64,000 bases of DNA from an uncultured Lachnospiraceae bacterium (GCA_947625205.1 CANQNN010000001.1:186001-250000), one strand, 5' to 3'. Positions 52,127 to 61,007 are shown, numbered from the stretch's first letter. Made by a program: numbers and translations. The notes: generated by a model not told the origin, from the sequence alone.

Positions 52127-52648
52127 ATGGAAAAAGCATGCATAGCCCACAAATCTATCTTGTCCCCCACCTGCTCCAACCAATATTATCTCAAACTGAA
52201 CCGCACCGCGCAGTCTTTAGAGGTCTACGAACAGGCGGACAACGATCTCCTGCGGGAGCTTTATCCTCTGCGGGAGGATTTTGATACGTCCGAATACGTG
52301 TTGTTTACGCTGAAAAAGTCGATCCCCTGCATTTTCGGCGGAGAGGGCAGGGCGCGGACGCCTGCGGGTGTTTTCCGCATCGAGCATGTGTCGGGGCCGC
52401 ATGAGGAATATGTCAGCCCCTATTATCCGCAGCACGAACAGGTAAAGTTTTTCGGCTATCTGGCGGTGTTTGAAGATTATTTTATTCACAGCAATATGTA
52501 TCTGACGGATGCTGCAAGCGATACATTCATGGAGAAGGGACCTATATCCGCACAGGAAGAACACACCTCCGGCTGTATCCGTGTGCCGCAGGAGGAACTG
52601 GACTGGCTGGTGGCGAATATACCGGAGAAAAGTATCATCGAAATGTAG
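52127..52648 (+). CDS. L,D-transpeptidase-like (YkuD) protein without signal peptide
   Basis: A 173-residue YkuD-fold protein. The substrate loop T-P-A-G-V-F-R-I, a histidine in F-I-H-S-N-M-Y and the catalytic-site motif H-T-S-G-C-I-R-V (Cys near residue 150) are present, so it can probably cross-link or trim peptidoglycan. The N-terminus (M-E-K-A-C-I-A-H-K) has no signal peptide or TM, although such enzymes act outside the cell. The gene begins 50 bp after the element remnant, so the 5' part may have been replaced or lost. GGGAAG precedes the start. Confidence 0.78.
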   Translation: MEKACIAHKSILSPTCSNQYYLKLNRTAQSLEVYEQADNDLLRELYPLREDFDTSEYVLFTLKKSIPCIFGGEGRARTPAGVFRIEHVSGPHEEYVSPYYPQHEQVKFFGYLAVFEDYFIHSNMYLTDAASDTFMEKGPISAQEEHTSGCIRVPQEELDWLVANIPEKSIIEM

Positions 52649-52753
52649 CACATCCATGTGCGCAGGACAGAAATAAAAACAGTAAGGATGTAAAGTGATT
52701 TTGTGGGGTCGTGAGAATGGTCAGTGAAAAGGATAAGAGAGGGATGGTTCAAA

Positions 52754-53746
52754 ATGACAGCGGAAAAGGAAATAAGGAACAGATTACTGGAACAGGCGAT
52801 TCCGTCCGATTATATGAGAGAATTTTACCGTTCCATCAACAGAAATTTCACGGATTTTGAACTGGCTGCGATGCTGTGGAACAGCCGCATGAAACAGACG
52901 GAAAAATTACAGGCGATCAAGGAACTTTCGAAGATAACCGAGGACAGCGGATTGAGAGAACAGATAGAAAATCGGCTGCGGTATGAGAGCGAGGCATATC
53001 GTGTTTTTGCAGACAATGAGGACGGGAAATATATCTATACCGTTGAATATAAGGATGAGGAATGGCCCGGCGGGTTTTTCCGAAAGCTGGATGCGGCAAT
53101 CGCCTTTGCAAAAAAAGACGGTGAGCGGGGGTTTTCCATCAGAAAACAGATCGTCGTGGAAGATGAGCCGCCGATGCCGAAAGCCGGATGGAATCCGATC
53201 TTGTTTCCGGAGCTGCAGGATGAACGTTTGGAATATTCTGCGGATCCGGAAGCATCAGCGGGATACTCTGCGGACGGGGAGATCCGGTATTGGTGGAGCG
53301 CTGCGGAGTGTCTGCCGGAGGAAGTCAACAATCTGGTAGATGAATGGAGTACGGAACGTTTTGAAAAATATCCGCTCCTATTGGAAAATCCTTTTGACAG
53401 GGGAGATATCGTAATGGATGAAGATGCGATCGGGGTGATCGACATTTCAAAGGAAGATATGGAAGCTGGTAATGCGAGGATCAGAAACGGAGAGTTACCG
53501 TATTGTGATTATTCGGATTCTGCATCCATGATCGTGCAGTATATTGGAGAGGACGGGAGGATCAGCCACGACCATCCGTCCCTGCTATTTCTGAAAAAAG
53601 TAAGCGAGGAGGAGCTTCCGGAGGAGATACGGGACTATGTCGGTATGGTAAGCAATTTGGTACAGGGAAATTTTTCTTTGGACTTTTTTCTGATGGAATA
53701 CGAAAAGAAGATTCAACAGACATCGGGATTAGGTCGGGAGGATTGA
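52754..53746 (+). CDS. Paralogue A of an unrecognised two-gene family
   Basis: A soluble, acidic 330-residue protein without signal or TM. The N-terminal module (about 17-125) has P-S-D-Y-M, F-T-D-F-E-L-A-A-M-L-W-N, L-R-E-Q-I-E-N-R-L-R-Y-E-S-E-A-Y and F-A-D-N, and is shared with the next gene; the C-terminal half differs. No known fold was recognised. The start at 52754 follows GAGAGGG; a GTG at 52724 extends the frame. The next gene begins about 50 bp after its stop, suggesting a tandem duplication. Confidence 0.75.
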   Translation: MTAEKEIRNRLLEQAIPSDYMREFYRSINRNFTDFELAAMLWNSRMKQTEKLQAIKELSKITEDSGLREQIENRLRYESEAYRVFADNEDGKYIYTVEYKDEEWPGGFFRKLDAAIAFAKKDGERGFSIRKQIVVEDEPPMPKAGWNPILFPELQDERLEYSADPEASAGYSADGEIRYWWSAAECLPEEVNNLVDEWSTERFEKYPLLLENPFDRGDIVMDEDAIGVIDISKEDMEAGNARIRNGELPYCDYSDSASMIVQYIGEDGRISHDHPSLLFLKKVSEEELPEEIRDYVGMVSNLVQGNFSLDFFLMEYEKKIQQTSGLGRED

Positions 53747-53796
53747 GAAATATCTTTTTTTCGGCGGTTGCGGAATGGAGGAAAGAGAGGCTGTCT

Positions 53797-54918
53797 ATGT
53801 TTGAACTGGTTCCGTCCGAGTATATGCGGACAATTTTGGAGGAAGAGGGAATTGTATTTACGGATTTTCAGAAAGCGGCGCTGATCTGGAACGCGCCCGG
53901 CCGAAGCTGGGAGGAGAAGCTGGAGGCGCTGCGGGAGCTTATGGGGCACACGGAGGATGCGGAGCTGCGCGGGCAGATCGAAGAGCGTCTTCGGTATGAG
54001 GAGGAGGCTTTTCGCAGATTTGCGGACAATGCCAAAGGGCGGTATGTTTATGTCGTTGTGGCACACGGTAAGATCATCATTGAAGGCATCGGTTATTTCG
54101 CGGAATATGAAATGGCGAGGGAGTATGTCTTAGGGCGCATACGGGAGAATGACGAATCTCCCGCAGGGGACTATTCAATCGAAAAGCAGGTGATCGTCAG
54201 GGACAGGAGCGATCTGACGGTCAAAATCCGGAATAGCCGGAGTAGTCTGTACAGGGAAGAGGAAGAAGAGGAGTATGCCGGATGGCGGACTTCTGTCGTG
54301 CAGTTTGACCGGGAAGGAAGAATCCGGTCTTTTGATACAGGCGAAATGAGCCGGGAAGAGATGGCGGCGGTGGATGCGTTTCGCCCCGGACGGTTTGAAA
54401 CGCTGTTTATCAAACTCCCGTTTGATGCGCAGATGGGTGCATCGGTGCGGAACCTGAAAGATCCGGAGGGGGATTACACGGATTACGGTATTCTGATGTG
54501 CGACACAAAGCGGTGGGAGGATGAGCTGCATGGCGTCGAGAAGCGGCAGCCTAATGTGTATTTTTCAGACATTCAGGTGGAGGTTTGTTTTCTGACCTGT
54601 TGGGGCGTCTGGGCGAGTGAGTCTATCAATCCGCTGTACTTGGAAATTGGGGAAAGACTGATGTATGGCGAGGACGAAAAAGAACGGGCGTATGCGCGCG
54701 CGCTGGAGGCGTTTGGAGAGTACTGGCATTATCGCAGCAGAGGTACGAGGACAGAAGAAGCGCTGACCGCTCTGAAAAAAACGGTGATGCAGACGGCAGA
54801 AGCGTATCAGGACGCCTGTCTGGAGCATGACGCGCAGGAGCGAAAATCCGAGGTCGGAAAAGAAGCGATGTGGTTTTATCTGGAGAGGGACTGGGAAAAG
54901 GGTTCCCGAAGAAAATGA
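53797..54918 (+). CDS. Paralogue B of the same unrecognised family
   Basis: A soluble 373-residue protein sharing the N-terminal module of the previous gene: P-S-E-Y-M, F-T-D-F-Q-K-A-A-L-I-W-N, L-R-G-Q-I-E-E-R-L-R-Y-E-E-E-A-F, F-A-D-N-A-K-G-R-Y-V-Y and Y-S-I-E-K-Q-V-I-V. The middle (about 150-260) has an acidic run and F-D-A-Q-M-G; the end is helical and charged. The start at 53797 follows AAAGAGAGG; upstream frame is open to 53743. No function is assigned; the shared module followed by distinct C-termini is reminiscent of sensor or immunity families, which is inference only. Confidence 0.75.
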   Translation: MFELVPSEYMRTILEEEGIVFTDFQKAALIWNAPGRSWEEKLEALRELMGHTEDAELRGQIEERLRYEEEAFRRFADNAKGRYVYVVVAHGKIIIEGIGYFAEYEMAREYVLGRIRENDESPAGDYSIEKQVIVRDRSDLTVKIRNSRSSLYREEEEEEYAGWRTSVVQFDREGRIRSFDTGEMSREEMAAVDAFRPGRFETLFIKLPFDAQMGASVRNLKDPEGDYTDYGILMCDTKRWEDELHGVEKRQPNVYFSDIQVEVCFLTCWGVWASESINPLYLEIGERLMYGEDEKERAYARALEAFGEYWHYRSRGTRTEEALTALKKTVMQTAEAYQDACLEHDAQERKSEVGKEAMWFYLERDWEKGSRRK

Positions 54919-54941
54919 AAGGAGCGGTTTAAAGGACAGGC

Positions 54942-55304
54942 ATGCACTATGTGATCGGTGATGTGCATAACGATGCCGGAAGGCTGCGTCAGATGCTCGA
55001 TATGATTGGCTTTAAGCGGGATGGTGAAGAGACGGATCATCTGTATCTGCTGGGAGATCTTATGACCAGTGAAGAGGCTTACGACGATTTCCTTTTGAAG
55101 GGGATTGAGGGGTATCTTTCCTTCTGCGGTCATAATTCTACGGGCAATTTTGAATTCTATCCGGGCGAATACTGCGATGCGGACAGGCCCTCCATCTGGC
55201 GCAATGCGGCGGGAAATGTCTATATGATGGACTGCGGCTGCGGCTTTGCCTATGGCAGACTGGCGTGTTTCTGTCTGGAGACGGGAGAGCGGTTTTATGT
55301 GTAA
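54942..55304 (+). CDS. Shortened metallophosphoesterase, internal region missing
   Basis: A 120-residue protein. It opens like a calcineurin-type phosphatase (Y-V-I-G-D-V-H-N-D, L-L-G-D-L) and ends with R-N-A-A-G-N-V-Y-M-M-D-C-G-C-G-F as in full-length relatives, but the G-N-H-D/E segment and the later catalytic histidines are absent. An internal loss of about 100 residues fits. Probably inactive; the frame is open, so it may still be translated. AAAGGA precedes the ATG. Confidence 0.6.
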   Translation: MHYVIGDVHNDAGRLRQMLDMIGFKRDGEETDHLYLLGDLMTSEEAYDDFLLKGIEGYLSFCGHNSTGNFEFYPGEYCDADRPSIWRNAAGNVYMMDCGCGFAYGRLACFCLETGERFYV

Positions 55305-55385
55305 ATGCCTGTTTCTAAGACACCCAAAATATATTGAGGTGATGCTTTCCGTAAAAGCGAAAAGCTTTGTAGTAGGAGGTTACGC

Positions 55386-56087
55386 ATGAAATTATATTGT
55401 ATGTCAGATATTCACGGCTGCCTTGCAGAGTTTGAGGAGGCGTTATCTCTGGTGGCGGAGCACTTGGAGGAAGACGATGTCAGACTGATCCTGCTCGGCG
55501 ATTATATTCACGGCGGCGCGGACAACAGGGGCGTGCTGGACAGAGTCATGGCGCTCCAGCATCGCTACGGTACGGATAAGGTCGTGGCGCTCATGGGAAA
55601 CCATGAGGAATTTGTGCTGCGGGGAGAGTCCGATATCGATCATCTGACCGGGAGGGGCGGGGACGATGGCGAAGGGGACGACGACGGAAAGGATGACAAA
55701 TATGTCAGCTGGATGGGAAATCTGCCCCTTTATTACACGGAAGGCAATACGATTTTCGTCCACGCGGGCATCGATGAGGATGCCGGCGACCTGTGGGAGT
55801 GGGGATCCGGAGATGAGACATTTACCGGAAAATATCCTGCGGAGACAGGGCAGATCGAAGGCCTCGAAATGAAGGTAGTGGCGGGGCATGTGGGCACTGC
55901 CGAGATCTCGGGCGATCCCCGCTATCATGACATCTATTATGACGGGGCGAGCCACTATTACATAGACGGCACGGTCCTTTCCAGCGGCAGGATACCCGTC
56001 CTGAAGGTGGACACGGAGACGGATCGATATTACAGGGTGACGGAGTCCGGCGACTGGCCGATCCTGTCCTATGAGGAGGAGAACTAA
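55386..56087 (+). CDS. Metallophosphoesterase, PPP/Ap4A-hydrolase type, altered site
   Basis: A 233-residue calcineurin-like phosphatase similar to bacterial Ser/Thr phosphatases and diadenosine-tetraphosphatases. Metal motifs S-D-I-H-G, L-L-G-D-Y, L-M-G-N-H-E-E, F-V-H-A-G-I-D and V-A-G-H-V are kept. The G-D-Y-I-D-R-G motif, whose Asp and Arg contact the phosphate, is G-D-Y-I-H-G-G. A Gly/Asp-rich insertion (about 93-104) lies before K-Y-V-S-W-M. Activity may be changed. AGTAGGAGG precedes the start. It follows the shortened phosphoesterase by 81 bp. Confidence 0.82.
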   Translation: MKLYCMSDIHGCLAEFEEALSLVAEHLEEDDVRLILLGDYIHGGADNRGVLDRVMALQHRYGTDKVVALMGNHEEFVLRGESDIDHLTGRGGDDGEGDDDGKDDKYVSWMGNLPLYYTEGNTIFVHAGIDEDAGDLWEWGSGDETFTGKYPAETGQIEGLEMKVVAGHVGTAEISGDPRYHDIYYDGASHYYIDGTVLSSGRIPVLKVDTETDRYYRVTESGDWPILSYEEEN

Positions 56088-56184
56088 TAAGCGGAGAAGA
56101 TGGCAGAACCAACGATCAGTGAAGGCTTGCGCTTTTGAAATGCGTTATATATAATTGGTAAGGATCATTGAAGGAGAGCAGACT

Positions 56185-56868
56185 ATGTACCGTATATTGA
56201 TCATAGAGGACGACAGAGCTTTGGCCAAAGCCATGAAGAAACAGATTGAAGCGTGGGGTGATGAGGTGTGTATCGCGGAGGATTTTCGTGATATACTGCC
56301 GGTTTTTACGCAGTATGATCCGCATATCGTCCTGATGGACATTATGCTGCCTTTTTACAACGGTTATCACTGGTGCAGTGAGATCCGCAGGATATCTGAT
56401 ATACCGGTCGTATTTATCTCTTCTGCGGCGGATAATATGAACATCATTATGGCAATGAACATGGGCGGGGACGATTTTATCCCGAAACCGGTAGACCCGG
56501 ATGTGATGACAGCCAAGATCCGGGCGGTGCTTCGCAGGACATACGATATGGGCAGCAAGATCCCGATCCTGGAGCACCGGGGCGCGGTGCTCAACTTAAA
56601 TGACGCATCTCTCACATGGCGGGGAGAGCGCATCGATCTTACGAAGAATGAGTTCCGCATCCTGCAGACGCTGATGGAGAATAAGGGCAGGATCGTGAGC
56701 CGTGATACGCTTATGACAAAATTATGGCAGACAGACTGCTATGTGGAGGAAAATACGCTGACAGTAAATATTAACCGTCTGCGGAAGAAGCTGGAGAAGG
56801 CCGGGTTAGGCGACTGGATCGAGACGAAGGTCGGCAGCGGTTACATGATCGGACAGGAGGCGCGCTGA
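56185..56868 (+). CDS. bceR: OmpR-family response regulator, BceR type
   Basis: A 227-residue regulator with a receiver (I-I-E-D-D-R-A, acceptor Asp 52 in V-L-M-D-I-M-L-P, K in F-I-P-K-P-V-D) and a winged helix (L-T-K-N-E-F-R-I-L-Q-T-L-M, V-N-I-N-R-L-R-K-K-L, V-G-S-G-Y-M-I). It belongs to the antimicrobial-peptide resistance group whose sensor has no extracytoplasmic domain. The start at 56185 follows AAGGAGAG. It overlaps the kinase gene by 1 bp. Confidence 0.9.
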   Translation: MYRILIIEDDRALAKAMKKQIEAWGDEVCIAEDFRDILPVFTQYDPHIVLMDIMLPFYNGYHWCSEIRRISDIPVVFISSAADNMNIIMAMNMGGDDFIPKPVDPDVMTAKIRAVLRRTYDMGSKIPILEHRGAVLNLNDASLTWRGERIDLTKNEFRILQTLMENKGRIVSRDTLMTKLWQTDCYVEENTLTVNINRLRKKLEKAGLGDWIETKVGSGYMIGQEAR

Positions 56869-57875
56869 TGGGCGGATTAAGGTGGTATCAGCTGCTTGTG
56901 CGTATGCTGCGCCAATATGTTAAGACCGGACTGCTTTTTCTGCTGTTTGCGGGGATCTTTGCGACGGTGTTCTACCTGTACGACATGGAAACGGAGGCTG
57001 TCTTGTATGCCGCGGGTCTGTGCGTCATTGTGATACTGCTCGTCCTGTGCGCGCGTTTTCCCCGGTATTACAGAGAATATCATTACAGGCAGAGGCTCCT
57101 TGAGAATATTGCGGTCTCTTATGACGCGCTCCCGGAGGCGGGGACGCTTGAGCAGGAAGATTACCGGAATATGATAGAGGCGCTGGGACGCATCAACAAC
57201 ACGCTGCTGACTGAGTGGGAGAAGGAGAGGCAGGACAGTCTGGATTACTATACTACATGGGTGCATCAGATCAAAACGCCGATCTCCGTCATGCGCATGA
57301 CGCTTCAGGAGGAAGACAGCGAGGAGCATAGGGAGCTGATGGCACAGCTGTTTCGAATCGAGCAGTATGTGGACATGGTGCTTACCTATATGCGTCTCGG
57401 CAGCAGCCAGACCGACTTCCTTTTCAGGGAATATGATCTGGACGGCATCATCAGGCAGGCGGTACGCAAATATGCGCCGCTGTTTATAAGAAGCAGGGTC
57501 CGGCTTGTCTATGAGCCGGTGGATATGCGTATCGTCACCGATGAGAAATGGCTTCTGTTTATAATCGAGCAGCTGTTGTCCAATGCGATCAAATATACCG
57601 TTGAGGGAACGGTCACTATCGCCGTATCGCCGCAGCAGGTGCTTTCGGTATCCGATACCGGCATGGGGATCGCGCCGGAGGATCTTCCGCGTATATTTGA
57701 GAAAGGTTTTACGGGCTACCACGGTAGGGCGGATAAGAAAGCAACAGGACTGGGCTTGTACCTGTGTAAGCAGACCGCCGCGAAGCTGGGGATCGGTCTG
57801 CGGGTGGATTCGGCGCCCGCCCAGGGCAGCACCTTTTACCTGGATCTTCGCAGAAATGTGCCGGAAATAGAGTAG
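56868..57875 (+). CDS. bceS: Intramembrane-sensing histidine kinase, BceS type
   Basis: A 335-residue kinase with two close TM helices (about 20-37 and 43-64) and almost no external loop, the hallmark of kinases that sense through their cognate transporter. The H box is W-V-H-Q-I-K-T-P-I-S (His 133), N box L-L-S-N-A-I-K-Y-T, G boxes D-T-G-M-G-I and G-L-G-L-Y-L-C. In Bacillus it signals the flux through BceAB and activates bceAB. Confidence 0.92.
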   Translation: MGGLRWYQLLVRMLRQYVKTGLLFLLFAGIFATVFYLYDMETEAVLYAAGLCVIVILLVLCARFPRYYREYHYRQRLLENIAVSYDALPEAGTLEQEDYRNMIEALGRINNTLLTEWEKERQDSLDYYTTWVHQIKTPISVMRMTLQEEDSEEHRELMAQLFRIEQYVDMVLTYMRLGSSQTDFLFREYDLDGIIRQAVRKYAPLFIRSRVRLVYEPVDMRIVTDEKWLLFIIEQLLSNAIKYTVEGTVTIAVSPQQVLSVSDTGMGIAPEDLPRIFEKGFTGYHGRADKKATGLGLYLCKQTAAKLGIGLRVDSAPAQGSTFYLDLRRNVPEIE

Positions 57876-57888
57876 AGCTTACAAAATC

Positions 57889-57914
57889 GTCACATAGAAC
57901 GACCGGAATGTCAC
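57889..57914 (+). promoter_or_regulatory. Candidate BceR operator upstream of bceAB
   Basis: Direct repeats GTCAC at 57889-57893 and 57910-57914, spaced 21 bp (two helical turns), 91 bases before the bceA start; a TATGCT at 57948-57953 could be the -10, with no good -35, as expected for an activated promoter. Confidence 0.45.
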
Positions 57915-58004
57915 GTGATTCAATAGAAGACAGCACGGTCGTTTTGCTATGCTTTAGACAGGAAACGGAGGACGCACCGATGCGTCCCCGGACAGGAGGA
58001 AAAA

Positions 58005-58769
58005 ATGTCAATACTGGAAGTTTCATGTTTAAAGAAAATCTATACGACCCGTTTCGGCGGCAGCCAGGTACAGGCGCTTACCAACGTTTCTTTCTCGGTG
58101 GAGCCGGGCGAGTATGTGGCGGTCATGGGAGAGTCGGGTTCGGGCAAGACCACCCTTCTTAATATTCTCGCAGCGCTTGACAAACCCACCGGTGGGAGTG
58201 TCATACTGGACGGCAGGGACTTATCGCAGGTCAAAGACGCGGAGATCGCCGCTTTCAGGCGGGATAACCTGGGCTTTGTATTTCAGGATTTCAACCTGCT
58301 TGACACATTCAGCCTGCGGGATAATATTTTCCTGCCGCTTGTGCTGGCGGGCAAGAGCGTCAAGGAGATGACCGGGCGCCTGGCGCCGATTGCATCCAGA
58401 CTGGAGATCACGGAGATCCTGGACAAATACCCATACGAAGTGTCCGGCGGACAGAAACAGCGGGCGGCAGTGGCGAGAGCGCTGATCACAAGACCCAAAC
58501 TGGTGCTTGCGGACGAGCCGACGGGGGCGCTCGACTCCAAGATGGCGGACGGACTGCTTAAGATATTCCGGCAGATCAACGGGGACGGACAGACCATCGT
58601 AATGGTGACTCACTCGGTCAAGGCAGCAAGCCATGCCGACAGAGTCCTTTTCATCAAGGACGGCGAAGTGTTCCATCAGATCTATCGCGGCAACAGCACG
58701 AACGAGCAGCTGTATCAGAACATCTCCGATGCGCTGACGGTTCTTACGACCGGAGGTGAGCAGGAATGA
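58005..58769 (+). CDS. bceA: BceA-type ABC transporter ATPase
   Basis: MacB/BceA-like ATPase of 254 residues that powers the peptide-resistance transporter. Walker A G-E-S-G-S-G-K-T-T (about 42-50), Q-loop F-V-F-Q-D-F-N-L-L-D-T-F, signature V-S-G-G-Q-K-Q-R, Walker B L-V-L-A-D-E-P-T-G-A-L-D and H-loop V-T-H-S are intact. It overlaps bceB by 4 bp. Preceded by GACAGGAGG. Confidence 0.95.
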   Translation: MSILEVSCLKKIYTTRFGGSQVQALTNVSFSVEPGEYVAVMGESGSGKTTLLNILAALDKPTGGSVILDGRDLSQVKDAEIAAFRRDNLGFVFQDFNLLDTFSLRDNIFLPLVLAGKSVKEMTGRLAPIASRLEITEILDKYPYEVSGGQKQRAAVARALITRPKLVLADEPTGALDSKMADGLLKIFRQINGDGQTIVMVTHSVKAASHADRVLFIKDGEVFHQIYRGNSTNEQLYQNISDALTVLTTGGEQE

Positions 58770-60769
58770 AAACAGGATTCTATTTAAAGATCGCGCTGAA
58801 CAATCTGCGCAAAAACGCGCAGACCTATGTTCCCTACATTCTGACCTGTATTCTGACGGTCATGATGTACTATATGATGAAGTCGCTGTCCTTAAATCCG
58901 GGCATATCGAATCTGCAGGGCGCGGGTTATGTGGCGTATATGTTGGATCTGGGGAGCCGTGTGATCGCTGTGTTTGCACTGATCTTCCTGGTCTATACCA
59001 ACAGCTTCCTAATGAAGCGGCGCAAGAAGGAATTCGGGCTGTACCTGATTCTGGGTATGGAGAAAAAGCATCTGTCCGCAGTGCTGTTTCTGGAGACGGT
59101 TCTTACGTATATCGTCAGCATCCTTGCGGGCCTGGGCTTTGGCATCGCGCTGGATAAGCTTATGTTTCTGCTTATCCTCAAATTCATCGGTGAAACTGCG
59201 GTGCCGCTCGGATTTTTTATCTCCGGCCGGGCGATTCTTACTACGGCCGGGCTGTTGGGAGCGGTCTATCTGGTCATCTATATCAAGAGCCTGTTGACGG
59301 TGCAGATCGCTAAGCCTGTGGAGCTGCTTCACGGAAGCAATACAGGGGAGAAAGAGCCTAAGACCAGATGGCTCATGGCGGTCGCTGGCGCCCTTGCGCT
59401 TGGCGAAGGGTACTATCTGGCGCTGACAGCCAAGAGTCCCGTGGCGGCGATGGCGCTTCTGTTTGTGGCGGTGATCTTGGTTATCATCGGCACGTATCTG
59501 CTCTTTACGGCGGGAAGCATCGCGTTTCTCAAGCTGATGCGTAAGAATAAGAGATTCTACTATAAGGCGAACCATTTTATCAGTGTGTCCGGCATGATCT
59601 ACCGCATGAAGCAGAATGCGGCGGGCCTTGCCAATATCTGTATTCTGTCCACGATGGTGCTCGTTATGGTATCTTCCACCACTTCTCTCATGGTAGGTAT
59701 GGAGGATATCATACACACTCGTTATCCCCACGATTACTGCATCTATTCCCATAATGCGGATAGGGAGGCCAACAGGGAAGTCTTTGATGCGATTCTGGAC
59801 CAGTGTGATGAGCTGGGCATCCGGATCACGGAGCAGGAGGAGTACGCTTATGAGACATTCAGTGTCGTGCAGGATGGCGATATGTTCAGAACGGATGGTG
59901 ACATTGATGTCATACAGGATATGAACAATATAAGGATACTGTTCTTTGTCCCGCTGTCCGATTACAATGCTTTTGCGGGAACGCAGCTTGTCCTGGAGGA
60001 CGGACAGCTGCAGCTGTATACGGACAGGGAGGCCTATGACCAGCCGCTTCTTCGCATCTATGACATGACGTTTACGCTGGCGGGCCGCCCGGACAGAATG
60101 GTGACGTTCCATAACGGGGCTGTCGCATCTAATATTGCAACGGCCTATTACTGTGTCGTCACGGACAGGGATTTTGATACGCTGCTGCAGACGGCGGCGG
60201 AGCAGTCGGGTATCATAGGTGATGGAGAACGGTATCTGGGGCTGGACGTGAAGGCGCCGGAGGCGGATATGGCCGTGCTGCGGGAAAGAATACGGCAGAT
60301 ACTGGCGGAAAGCGAGGCGGCGGGAACCTTCAGCGGTTATGTGGAGACGATCTTGGGACAGCGGGCTTCCTTTATTGCGCTGTACGGCGGTTTCTTCTTC
60401 CTGGGCGTGTTCCTGGGGCTTCTGTTTATCGTGGCGACGGTGCTTATCATCTACTATAAGCAGATTTCAGAAGGCTATGAGGACCGGGAGCGGTTTGCGA
60501 TCATGCGGAAGGTCGGCATGACGAAGGGCGAGGTCAAAAGCGCTATCCGCTCGCAGGTGCTGACGGTGTTCTTCCTGCCGCTTGCGGTGGCGGGAGTGCA
60601 TGTGTCGGCGGCGTTTCCGATCATCGCCAGGATACTGAAGCTGTTAAATCTCGGCAACCAGACTCTGTATCTGGTCTGCACGGTGGTGTGCTATGCCGTA
60701 TTCGCACTGCTGTATGTGCTGGTCTATGGCATGACGGCGAAGACTTATTACAGGATCGTCAGCCGATGA
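58766..60769 (+). CDS. bceB: BceB-type ABC transporter permease
   Basis: A 667-residue FtsX-like permease with ten TM helices and a large external domain between helices VII and VIII (about 310-520) that selects the peptide antibiotic. N-terminal I-A-L-N-N-L-R-K-N and the family loop R-R-K-K-E-F-G-L-Y-L-I-L-G-M-E-K-K are typical. With BceA it frees lipid II-cycle targets from bacitracin-like peptides and passes the signal to BceS. The exact drug cannot be inferred. Confidence 0.94.
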   Translation: MKTGFYLKIALNNLRKNAQTYVPYILTCILTVMMYYMMKSLSLNPGISNLQGAGYVAYMLDLGSRVIAVFALIFLVYTNSFLMKRRKKEFGLYLILGMEKKHLSAVLFLETVLTYIVSILAGLGFGIALDKLMFLLILKFIGETAVPLGFFISGRAILTTAGLLGAVYLVIYIKSLLTVQIAKPVELLHGSNTGEKEPKTRWLMAVAGALALGEGYYLALTAKSPVAAMALLFVAVILVIIGTYLLFTAGSIAFLKLMRKNKRFYYKANHFISVSGMIYRMKQNAAGLANICILSTMVLVMVSSTTSLMVGMEDIIHTRYPHDYCIYSHNADREANREVFDAILDQCDELGIRITEQEEYAYETFSVVQDGDMFRTDGDIDVIQDMNNIRILFFVPLSDYNAFAGTQLVLEDGQLQLYTDREAYDQPLLRIYDMTFTLAGRPDRMVTFHNGAVASNIATAYYCVVTDRDFDTLLQTAAEQSGIIGDGERYLGLDVKAPEADMAVLRERIRQILAESEAAGTFSGYVETILGQRASFIALYGGFFFLGVFLGLLFIVATVLIIYYKQISEGYEDRERFAIMRKVGMTKGEVKSAIRSQVLTVFFLPLAVAGVHVSAAFPIIARILKLLNLGNQTLYLVCTVVCYAVFALLYVLVYGMTAKTYYRIVSR

Positions 60770-60818
60770 CGCCGCTGCGGCAGCCGGAACGCACGGACAG
60801 AACAGGATAGGATCACAG

Positions 60819-60850
60819 GCGCCGCCCGGCAGACTGTCAGGCGGCGTCGT
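60819..60850 (+). terminator. Possible terminator after bceB
   Basis: GC-rich arms GCGCCGCC and GGCGGCGT around a short loop, but the following T-run is interrupted. Confidence 0.4.
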
Positions 60851-60871
60851 TACTGTTGTTGCGGGAATCTA

Positions 60872-60900
60872 TTGACAACACAGAGCGCGTCTTATATGAT
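60872..60900 (+). promoter_or_regulatory. Sigma-A promoter of the SGNH esterase gene
   Basis: Consensus TTGACA (60872-60877), 17-base spacer, TATGAT (60895-60900), about 108 bases before the chosen ATG. Confidence 0.78.
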
Positions 60901-61007
60901 AAAAGCATCAGAGGAATCTAAGTACTGTGCGGTTTTGCACATTCATGACAGTTTCTGTCGGGATTTTCCAGGAGAAACAGCAGGAGAAGGGTAAGGACGG
61001 AAGAAAT

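Noticed and set aside
49600..52140. Direct repeats (att sites) at the ends of the element remnant
   Set aside because: By eye no repeat of the rlmD junction sequence was found near 52076-52140; the right end may have been lost.
52077..52284. Continuation of the parB frame after 52076
   Set aside because: It overlaps the L,D-transpeptidase gene in another frame and has no ParB similarity.
59009..60112. 367-codon frame antisense to bceB
   Set aside because: Shadow of the permease gene; its composition is Arg/His-rich as is typical for antisense frames here.
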